Position numbers and translations under genes: made by a program. Below are positions 6,792 to 12,389 of a stretch of 12,389 nt of DNA, one piece after another. Each line of letters opens with the position of its first letter. Position 1 is the first letter of the stretch. Where the stretch lies: NCBI GenBank assembly GCA_964439085.1, contig CAYTNB010000072.1:1-12389 (forward strand), given 5' to 3'. The DNA comes from JAADIV01 sp964439085. Lineage in GTDB: Bacteria > Desulfobacterota > Desulfobulbia > Desulfobulbales > VMSU01. The notes under the pieces were generated by a model. The model was not told the origin of the DNA and did not search any database. It saw nothing but the letters and a program-made list of their open reading frames with translations.

Positions 6792-7079
6792 TAGCTGTTT
6801 TTACTCCAAACCAGGACTTTCTGGATTTAATGATAAATGTTTGTTTGATATGCTTAGTAAGATAAAGCAAATATTGTGCCAAGCTTGGAGAAAACATTGC
6901 CTTCTTGTCGCGTGTTGTAATGTTGGCGCTATATCGGCTAGTTAGTGGGGTTGTGGTCAACTGGCATAATTCATATGCTATCGGCAAAGAGGCTTGTGTG
7001 GCAAAAAAGACACATTATGATTGCGGGGTTAAGGCCACAGCTGCCATATGTCATATTGTGTTTGTTGGTTAAGGAAAGG
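6792..7079. other. 288-nt gene-free spacer between lpxK and lpxC
   Basis: Apart from the sigma-54-like site, I see no gene, strong hairpin terminator or match to the intergenic repeat families in this stretch. The open frames across it show no recognisable protein and overlap the lpxC start. Its length fits a promoter region with upstream activator binding. Confidence 0.55.
6866..6882 (-). promoter_or_regulatory. Putative sigma-54 (-24/-12) promoter of lpxC
   Basis: On the minus strand the sequence reads TTGGCAC-N5-TTGCT, matching the sigma-54 consensus TGGCAC-N5-TTGCW. The GG (6880-6879) and GC (6868-6867) are separated by exactly 10 nt, as required. Transcription would begin near 6855, giving a leader of about 60 nt before the lpxC ATG. 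The match lies in the gene-free spacer in the correct orientation. I see no convincing enhancer-binding site upstream; a small GCATA/TATGC inverted repeat lies near 6963-6977. Confidence 0.6.
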
Positions 7080-8135
7080 CTATTTCCTCTCGAGCATTTT
7101 AAATAAGAACGTGTCGAGTTTTGGTTCTAAAATTAGCTCAACCTGCAAGGCCCATATGGGCATCTGAGTGTCAATATCCTTTAATTTCACCATGTCTTTT
7201 TCGGTGGTTACCATGGCCTTACACCCAATCTTTTTGGCTTTTTGACAGAGGCTTGTAAGGTCGGTTTCCTGGTAGAGGTGATGGTCGGCAAATATTTGTC
7301 GTAGCTTAATGGTTATTTTTGGGTTTGAATCCAGGATGTCAAAAAAAGAGTGAGGTTTGGCAATGCCGCAAAACGCCAGTAATGGCACACCCGTCAGGTA
7401 ATCCAGCTTTTGGGAAGCGTTTCGTCTGTTTATTAAGGCCAGGGCCTGGTAACTTCCTTTAAATATCGGGATGGCTGGATAGCTCTTCTGCATTTTTTTT
7501 GAGAAGGTGCTGACCTGGTTTTTATTTCTGTCTGTTACCCCGGTGATTACAAAACAATGGGCGCGTTTCAGGGACGAAATTGGTTCACGAAGCTGGCCGC
7601 CTGGAAATACCCAGCCGTTGCCTAATAATTCATGAGCTGCAAACAGGGCAATATTTATATCACGGTGCAGGGCCAGATGCTGGTAACCGTCATCCATCAG
7701 CAAGATATCTGCCATTTTATTTTTTGCTATATATCGGCCGGTGAGGATTCGCTGTGGGCCGGTTAAGACTGGTATCTTTAGGGTGTTGGCTAGTAGTACC
7801 GGCTCATCGCCAGCCTCAGCCGCATTCATCAAAACATGATGCCCCTTTGAGACTATATTTATGGCATTTTTGCTTTTTCCGCCATAGCCCCGGCTGACAA
7901 TTGCAGGCTTTTTCCCATGGCGGATCAGGAGGCGGGCAATATGCATAACCATTGGGGTTTTACCGGTGCCACCCATAGTCAGGTTGCCGATGCTGATTAC
8001 GGGGATATTGAGTTTACATGAGCGCTTTATTCCAGTGCTGTACAGCCACGCTCTGGTAAACATGGCTAGACCGTACAGTGGTGAAAATAGACGACCAATG
8101 AAAAATAAAATATTAATTAGCTTCTTGTTGAGCAT
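7080..8135 (-). CDS. lpxK: Tetraacyldisaccharide 4'-kinase
   Basis: Adds the 4'-phosphate to the lipid A precursor (lipid IVA formation) at the inner face of the cytoplasmic membrane. It has 351 residues, close to the family norm. A hydrophobic N-terminal helix (about residues 7-28) probably anchors it. The P-loop is GNLTMGGTGKTP (50-61). SRGYGG (81-86), AGDEPVLLA (108-116) and LLMDDGYQHLALHRDI (145-160) are the characteristic LpxK blocks, and FPGGQLREP (177-185) and FCGIAKPHSFF follow. The start codon lies inside the end of waaA (23-nt overlap, 8113-8135), which suggests translational coupling; no strong Shine-Dalgarno precedes it. The product would feed WaaA directly, so the pair is functionally coherent. 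Confidence 0.96.
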   Translation of the reverse strand: MLNKKLINILFFIGRLFSPLYGLAMFTRAWLYSTGIKRSCKLNIPVISIGNLTMGGTGKTPMVMHIARLLIRHGKKPAIVSRGYGGKSKNAINIVSKGHHVLMNAAEAGDEPVLLANTLKIPVLTGPQRILTGRYIAKNKMADILLMDDGYQHLALHRDINIALFAAHELLGNGWVFPGGQLREPISSLKRAHCFVITGVTDRNKNQVSTFSKKMQKSYPAIPIFKGSYQALALINRRNASQKLDYLTGVPLLAFCGIAKPHSFFDILDSNPKITIKLRQIFADHHLYQETDLTSLCQKAKKIGCKAMVTTEKDMVKLKDIDTQMPIWALQVELILEPKLDTFLFKMLERK

Positions 8136-9417
8136 GGTGAATGATTTTATTTATGATTTTGATATAACGGTTGGCGGCACCCTGGTTTTCATTAACCAGC
8201 TCGGCGGCTCTATCGCCCATCATGCGCCGCTGGTCTTGATCTGCCAATAAAATATCGCAGACTGAGGCAAATGTATCTTCTGTAACCAGTCTGGCGGCAT
8301 GTTGTTGTAATAAACTCTGGCTTATTTCGATGAAATCATCCATGTGCCGCCCAAAAATCACGGCCTTGCCAAGTATCGCGGGCTCTATGGGATTATGGCC
8401 ACCTTCTGCTACCAGGCTGCCACCTACAAAGGCCAGATCGGCTAAGGTGTAAACTTGGGCCAGTTCTCCCAGGGTGTCCAGCACCAGAATTGTTTCGTGA
8501 CGGGATGACCCCAAACTGCGTCTGGTGCAATTAAAACCATTTCCCTTAATCAGAAGTTCTATCTCTTCACCCCTGTGGATATCTCGCGGGGCAATGATAA
8601 GTGCTAAAGGGTATTTGGGAGAGAGGCTGTGAAATGCCCTGATTATAATCTCTTCTTCGCCTTTATGGGTGCTGCCTGCCACTAGAATTAGCCCATGTGA
8701 AGGCAAATTAAAATCTGCCCGCTTGGCCGCTTGGGAAATTTGCCCGTTTGCGAATGGCTCCATGTCGTATTTCAAGTTACCGCAATAGACAACCTTCTCC
8801 TCTGATACCCCCAAACTTATCATACGCATGGCATCTGATTTTACCTGCATCGACAGGAAGGTAAACGTATTAAATAACGGCCCGAATAAAAAAGAGGCTT
8901 GCTGATAATTTTTAAAGGATGCATCACTAATGCGGCCGTTGGCTAGAAGGGTTGGGATGTTTCTGGCCTTCATCTGCCAAAGTACATTGGGCCAGAAATC
9001 GGTCTCTATCAGGATAAAAAGATCGGGTGCCAGCCGATTTGTAAATTTTTTAACTATCCAGTAAATATCGAAAGGGAAGGGGACAAAGTGATCAATCATC
9101 CCCGCCAGACGTTTTGCGTATTGGCTGCCGCCTTTGGTGGTGCTGGAAAAGATAATTTCTGCTTGCGGTATATGCTGTTTTATTGCCGCAAGCAGAGGCA
9201 GGCTTGAGGCCGCTTCACCCAAGGACAGGGCATGAATCCAGATTCTTGGTATGTCTTTATTTCTACGCAGTTTTGGCAGGTTAATACCTAGGCGGCCGGC
9301 AACCCTGCTCTGGTATTTGGGTCTTAGGGCCAAGATGACAAGGACGGGCCAGAGAAGCAGAAGCGCCAGCAATTGAATTATGTTATAGATGAAAATATAG
9401 CAGTATGACTTGATCAT
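8113..9417 (-). CDS. waaA: Kdo transferase (3-deoxy-D-manno-octulosonic acid transferase)
   Basis: Transfers Kdo from CMP-Kdo to lipid IVA, joining lipid A to the LPS inner core; a membrane-associated GT30 glycosyltransferase. It has 434 residues, typical of WaaA/KdtA. An N-terminal hydrophobic helix (about 5-30) is followed by the acceptor-side domain with IWIHALSLGEAASSLPLL (59-76, with E68 at the position of the proposed catalytic Glu), ETDFWPNVL (138-146) and ANGRISDASF (159-168). The CMP-Kdo side has CGNLKYD (212-218), VAGSTHKGEEE (246-256) and GGSLVAEGGHNPIEPA (332-347). The sequence cannot show whether it adds one or two Kdo residues. The ATG at 9417 has no obvious Shine-Dalgarno. The gene diverges from rsmE across a 136-nt spacer and overlaps lpxK downstream. 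Synonym kdtA. Confidence 0.96.
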   Translation of the reverse strand: MIKSYCYIFIYNIIQLLALLLLWPVLVILALRPKYQSRVAGRLGINLPKLRRNKDIPRIWIHALSLGEAASSLPLLAAIKQHIPQAEIIFSSTTKGGSQYAKRLAGMIDHFVPFPFDIYWIVKKFTNRLAPDLFILIETDFWPNVLWQMKARNIPTLLANGRISDASFKNYQQASFLFGPLFNTFTFLSMQVKSDAMRMISLGVSEEKVVYCGNLKYDMEPFANGQISQAAKRADFNLPSHGLILVAGSTHKGEEEIIIRAFHSLSPKYPLALIIAPRDIHRGEEIELLIKGNGFNCTRRSLGSSRHETILVLDTLGELAQVYTLADLAFVGGSLVAEGGHNPIEPAILGKAVIFGRHMDDFIEISQSLLQQHAARLVTEDTFASVCDILLADQDQRRMMGDRAAELVNENQGAANRYIKIINKIIHHAQQEAN

Positions 9418-9479
9418 ATGTGTATGGATTTGGTAAATATTTTTACTATTTTTAATGACAGACTTTCAGGGGTAAGATG

Positions 9480-9550
9480 CTAACACCCCACGAGATGGTA
9501 TAAGTACCTTATAAATTTTTTTCTAGAAAACAATCTGTAAGGTACTAATT
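9480..9550 (+). repeat. Intergenic repeat element, short copy (element B), in the rsmE leader
   Basis: Positions 9480-9530 match 1025-1075 at roughly 80 percent, beginning CTAACACCmCACGAG. The right ends of both copies share TACTAAT. The central structured part of the 1025 copy is missing, so this looks like an internally deleted relative. A perfect 9-bp inverted repeat, AGTACCTTA (9503-9511) and TAAGGTACT (9538-9546), can form a hairpin with a 26-nt loop. Confidence 0.65.
9538..9542 (+). promoter_or_regulatory. Probable rsmE ribosome binding site inside the element B hairpin arm
   Basis: TAAGG ends 11 nt before the rsmE ATG and is the only Shine-Dalgarno-like sequence there. It forms part of the right arm of the 9-bp inverted repeat, so folding of the leader would hide it. 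Whether this regulates rsmE is inference. Confidence 0.4.
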
Positions 9551-9553
9551 ATT

Positions 9554-10282
9554 ATGAATCTAATCCTTATAAATCCCGATGATGTAAAAGACGATAGAAT
9601 AATGTTGGCTGGTCGCCGGGGCAGCCATATTCGCAAGGTGCTAAGGGCCAAAATTAATGATACCGTGAAAATAGGGGTCATTAACGGCAATATGGGGACA
9701 GGCCTGATAACGGAGATGGCAGGGGATGAAATAACCTTGCGTCTCAGCCTTGATATGTCTCCGCCGCCCCGGCCGCTGATTGATCTGATCCTAGCCTTGC
9801 CCCGACCAATTATGCTGAAACGCATTCTGGTGCAGGCCGTGACTATGGGAGTAAATCACATATATTTGATTAATGCCAATAGGGTTGAAAAAAGCTTTTT
9901 CTCCGCATCTCTGGTTAAAGATGGTGAATGGCAAAATTATTTACTGCAAGGCCTCGAACAGGCGGTGGATACACGCCTGCCAGGCCTCACTGTCCATAAT
10001 CATTTTCGTCCCTTTGTTGAGGATGTTCTGCCGGGTTGTTTGGCCGGAATAAAACATCGTTTTGTGGCTCATCCCGTGGGCAATCCCCAGCATATTTACA
10101 GTCATGAAACCGGGCGGGTGGCATTGGCCATCGGGCCGGAGGGTGGCTGGGTTGATTTCGAGATCGAAAAACTTGGTCAGGTTGGCTTTAAAACCATGAG
10201 CCTAGGCCCCCGTATTATGCGTGTAGATACTGCTGTTCCTGCTCTAATGGCACAATTCAACACGCAAAATAGCCACAACTGA
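9554..10282 (+). CDS. rsmE: 16S rRNA (uracil1498-N3)-methyltransferase
   Basis: Methylates N3 of U1498 in 16S rRNA, a housekeeping ribosome modification. It has 242 residues, the family norm. The N-terminal PUA-like domain contains HIRKVLR (25-31). The SPOUT (trefoil-knot) domain begins around residue 75 and carries the SAM-binding signatures IGPEGGW (193-199) and LGPRIMRVDTAVPALMAQ (217-234). The middle segment LEQAVDTRLP (134-143) stands where other members have the EQ-R motif. The ATG at 9554 fits the start of the PUA-like fold. The gene is divergent from waaA and convergent with murJ, hence probably monocistronic, with a repeat element on each side. Confidence 0.94.
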   Translation: MNLILINPDDVKDDRIMLAGRRGSHIRKVLRAKINDTVKIGVINGNMGTGLITEMAGDEITLRLSLDMSPPPRPLIDLILALPRPIMLKRILVQAVTMGVNHIYLINANRVEKSFFSASLVKDGEWQNYLLQGLEQAVDTRLPGLTVHNHFRPFVEDVLPGCLAGIKHRFVAHPVGNPQHIYSHETGRVALAIGPEGGWVDFEIEKLGQVGFKTMSLGPRIMRVDTAVPALMAQFNTQNSHN

Positions 10283-10304
10283 AATATATAAAACTTCTAA
10301 CTGT

Positions 10305-10414
10305 GATGGCTCGTAAAAAGTCAAGGTCTCAAGATTCTCACCTAATGATTTCAATAGGTTAGCTATGGCAAAATTGCCAAAATCAGACTTTGCGCAGTCT
10401 ACGCTTAGCTACTT
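10305..10414 (+). repeat. Intergenic repeat element, short copy (element C2)
   Basis: It lies in the 160-nt gap between the convergent rsmE and murJ. The left end GATGGCTCGTAAAAAGT (10305-10321) and the right end 10387-10414 match those of the 3242-3447 element in the same orientation (27 of 28 on the right). AAAGTC (10317-10322) complements GACTTT (10386-10391), closing an outer stem. Inside are the hairpins ACCTA/TAGGT (10340-10359) and TGGCA/TGCCA (10366-10379). None is followed by a convincing T run, so I do not call it a terminator for either gene. Confidence 0.65.
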
Positions 10415-10442
10415 ACCCCTCCCAACAACCGTCTTTATTTGC

Positions 10443-12047
10443 TTATGCGCTCGGATTGTCACGAAATATTTTTCTGCTAAATTTATTCAGCAAAACTCTT
10501 AATTCCTTAAGCCCCTCCATATACAAAACTACACCGTAGAGCAGGGAGCTACTTCCTATCATCATGGAAATTCCCAGAAAGTTCTGTAATACGCTACTCG
10601 CCATCCATTCTGCCAGCCAATTGTTTGTCATTATAAGCCAGAGCCACATGACCAGGGATGCCAGTATGATTTTGGCTAGATTCGCACCTAGATAGGCAAG
10701 GGAATAGCCCTTTAATTTGCGGTATAAAACGATGCTTAGAAAGAGAAAGTTGCCTAGCATGGCGCAGGAGGTTGATAGGGCAATAGCTCTATGCTGCAGG
10801 CTGCCGATAGTTAGAACTATCATTAGAATATTGGCTCCAACTGCCAGAAAACTTCCTATAACCGGGTATCTGGTGTCGTTTAGGGCGTAGAACACCGGGA
10901 CCGTTATCTTTACTGACGCATAGCCAAATAGTCCAAGTACATAAAAAGAGAGGGCCTGGGAGGTCATTAGGGTGTCGTGGGGGGTAAAGCGGCCATGCTC
11001 AAAAATCAGGCGGATGATGGGAGTGGATAGGCAATATAGGCCAACGGTGGCAGGGATGGTCAGGCAAGAACCCATGGTAAGGGCAGAGACATAAGTTTCC
11101 TTTAGGCCGTCTATATCTTTAACGGCGGCGCAACGGGAAATAACGGGCATGGTAGCTATGGAAACTGCTACTCCAAAGACGCCAATGGGAAATTGCACCA
11201 GTCGGAAGGCGTAATTTAGCCAGGAAACACTACCCTCGGCGCAGGATGCGGCAAAATTGGTATTAACGAAAATGTTGATTTGGGTGGCCCCTAAACCGAT
11301 AACAGCAGGAATCATCAAAACGAATATCCGGCGTAGGCCTGGGTCGTGCCAATCGCATATTGGCCTAAATTTGAAGCCCGTTTTGAAAAGGGTTGGCAGC
11401 TGGCCGACAAACTGTAAAAAACCACCTAATAGTGTTCCTATGGCCATGCCTACAATGGCTGGCTGGCCAAAATACGGCATGATTAACGCCAGACTAACTC
11501 CGCCAATTACCGATCCCAGATTGAAGAAGCTGGAGGCCATGGATGGGATAAAAAAGCGATTTTTACTATTTAATATTCCCATAACCACGGCGGCTAGAGA
11601 GACGAAAATTAGAAAGGGGAACATTATGACTGTGAGCTGGGTGGTCAATTCCAACTTGCCGCTTACCTGGTCAAAGTCAGATGCGATAAGCCTGACTATA
11701 GGCTGAGCAAAATACATGCCAAGGATGGTGATGATGGATAGCAAGATACCTATACACACCAGGACGTTATTGGCTAGCTGCCAAGTAGCTGCTGCTCCTT
11801 TGTTTTGGTCGTAGTCGGAAAATACCGCTACAAAGGCTGCGCTCAAGGCCCCTTCTCCAAAGAGGTCACGAAGGAGATTGGGAATACGGAAGGCCACGAC
11901 AAAGGAATCATAGGCTGTCCCTGCACCAAATAAGGACGCCATGACCTGCTCACGCACCAATCCTAATACCCTGCTGCACATGATTGCGATACTCACCAAA
12001 CCTGCTGATTTTGCAATCTTGCCGCTATTTTTCGATGGGGCTTTCAT
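10443..12047 (-). CDS. murJ: Lipid II flippase MurJ
   Basis: Multi-pass inner-membrane protein of the MOP/MVF superfamily that moves lipid II to the periplasmic face for peptidoglycan synthesis. It has 534 residues, near the usual 510-530, with about 14 hydrophobic segments. Residues essential in E. coli MurJ are present with a constant offset of 8 in the first helices: R26 and R32 (SRVLGLVRE), D47 (GTAYDSF) and R60 (IPNLLRDLFGEGALSAAFV). The later conserved segment reads GSVSWLNYAFRLVQFPIGVFGVA (272-294), with R282 in place but Phe where E. coli has Asp in YADR. No strong Shine-Dalgarno precedes the ATG at 12047. The gene is divergent from typA and convergent with rsmE, so it appears monocistronic. 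Synonym mviN. Confidence 0.96.
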   Translation of the reverse strand: MKAPSKNSGKIAKSAGLVSIAIMCSRVLGLVREQVMASLFGAGTAYDSFVVAFRIPNLLRDLFGEGALSAAFVAVFSDYDQNKGAAATWQLANNVLVCIGILLSIITILGMYFAQPIVRLIASDFDQVSGKLELTTQLTVIMFPFLIFVSLAAVVMGILNSKNRFFIPSMASSFFNLGSVIGGVSLALIMPYFGQPAIVGMAIGTLLGGFLQFVGQLPTLFKTGFKFRPICDWHDPGLRRIFVLMIPAVIGLGATQINIFVNTNFAASCAEGSVSWLNYAFRLVQFPIGVFGVAVSIATMPVISRCAAVKDIDGLKETYVSALTMGSCLTIPATVGLYCLSTPIIRLIFEHGRFTPHDTLMTSQALSFYVLGLFGYASVKITVPVFYALNDTRYPVIGSFLAVGANILMIVLTIGSLQHRAIALSTSCAMLGNFLFLSIVLYRKLKGYSLAYLGANLAKIILASLVMWLWLIMTNNWLAEWMASSVLQNFLGISMMIGSSSLLYGVVLYMEGLKELRVLLNKFSRKIFRDNPSA

Positions 12048-12078
12048 GTTGTTTTTATTGATTTTTTAATCATTTTAC

Positions 12079-12107
12079 TTGCTAATAACGTATTTTTACT
12101 TTAAAAT
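12079..12107 (+). promoter_or_regulatory. Candidate sigma-70 promoter of typA
   Basis: TTGCTA (12079-12084) and TAAAAT (12102-12107) are separated by 17 nt and match the consensus at 4 of 6 and 5 of 6 positions. They lie in the AT-rich divergent spacer between murJ and typA, so chance matches are likely and the call is tentative. The leader would be about 60 nt. Confidence 0.4.
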
Positions 12108-12175
12108 AAACAGTTTTTCACTGGCAGCCTATTTCGGGTTGGTTATTTATTTATACGAAGGTAATAAAAGACAAT

Positions 12176-12389
12176 ATGGAACAGCAAAAGATTAGAAACG
12201 TGGCCATCATCGCCCATGTTGATCATGGTAAGACTACTTTAGTTGACGAGCTTTTTCAACAAAGCGGCATGTTTAGGGCCAATCAGGAAGTGGCTGAACG
12301 GTTAATGGATTCCATGGATTTGGAAAAGGAACGTGGTATTACCATCACCTCCAAAAATGGTTCCTTCATTTATAAAGACTATTTTGTAA
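12176..12389 (+). CDS. typA: GTP-binding protein TypA/BipA, N-terminal fragment (3' end outside window)
   Basis: Ribosome-associated translational GTPase involved in stress, cold and 50S assembly phenotypes. Only 71 codons lie in the window. They begin MEQQKIRNVAIIAHVDHGKTT, with the P-loop AHVDHGKT at residues 13-20 and the switch I region MDLEKERGITI at 47-57. The segment ERLMDSMDLEKERGITI with the spacing seen here is typical of TypA/BipA rather than EF-G or LepA. The frame stays open to the right edge. GAAGG at about 12157 is far from the ATG for a Shine-Dalgarno, and an A-rich stretch lies between. It is divergent from murJ. Confidence 0.93.
   Translation, partial: MEQQKIRNVAIIAHVDHGKTTLVDELFQQSGMFRANQEVAERLMDSMDLEKERGITITSKNGSFIYKDYFV

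Noticed and set aside
6763..6987. Minus-strand 74-codon frame upstream of lpxC
   Set aside because: It overlaps the lpxC start in another frame and crosses the putative sigma-54 promoter; the protein is unlike anything I recognise.
11257..11706. 149-codon plus-strand frame inside murJ
   Set aside because: It is antisense to a clear, complete murJ, and its composition is what a shadow frame of a hydrophobic protein gives.

Overview
The window looks like chromosomal DNA of a Gram-negative, flagellated or otherwise chemotactic bacterium of moderate GC content. It carries lipid A and Kdo genes (lpxC, lpxK, waaA), so there is an LPS outer membrane. The chemoreceptor ends in an acidic-aromatic tail (IALDDSEFGKF) of a kind I associate with Desulfobacterota receptors. 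Together with the protein flavour (deltaproteobacterial-type RsmE and single-domain CheY-like regulator) and a putative sigma-54 promoter, this suggests a sulfate-reducer-like deltaproteobacterium, perhaps in the Desulfobulbales. That placement is inference from protein style; no marker gene proves it.

Layout. Positions 1-3927 (+ strand) hold a chemotaxis block: the C-terminal part of a methyl-accepting chemotaxis protein, then cheR, cheB and a single-domain response regulator. CheR and CheB are the methyltransferase/methylesterase pair that would adapt the receptor beside them. Positions 3936-9417 (- strand) hold housekeeping and envelope genes. In transcription order these are waaA and lpxK (overlapping by 23 nt), lpxC (alone, with a good sigma-54-type promoter upstream and a strong terminator downstream), then proC and nadK (14 nt apart). 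Positions 9554-10282 (+) are rsmE, 10443-12047 (-) are murJ, and 12176 to the right edge (+) is the 5' end of typA/bipA, cut by the window.

The coding content is ordinary. The unusual part is the intergenic DNA. Four spacers (1025-1230, 3242-3447, 9480-9550, 10305-10414) hold structured, repeated, non-coding sequence built from shared modules. One pair shares an about 50-bp left end (1025 and 9480); the 9480 copy looks internally deleted, and its right arm supplies the probable ribosome binding site of rsmE. The other pair (3242 and 10305) shares both ends around unrelated middles. A 12-base core, AGTCTACGCTTA, links the two pairs, and TARCTACTYAC arms recur in both orientations. These resemble small non-autonomous elements or structured RNA repeats. 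They are the best candidates here for something undescribed.

Smaller points are an A10 run in cheR followed by four tandem stop codons in the -1 frame, a G8 run in the receptor gene just before its C-terminal tail, and a His-to-Phe change in a conserved NAD kinase motif. I see no tRNA, rRNA, CRISPR array, insertion sequence with transposase, or prophage gene.
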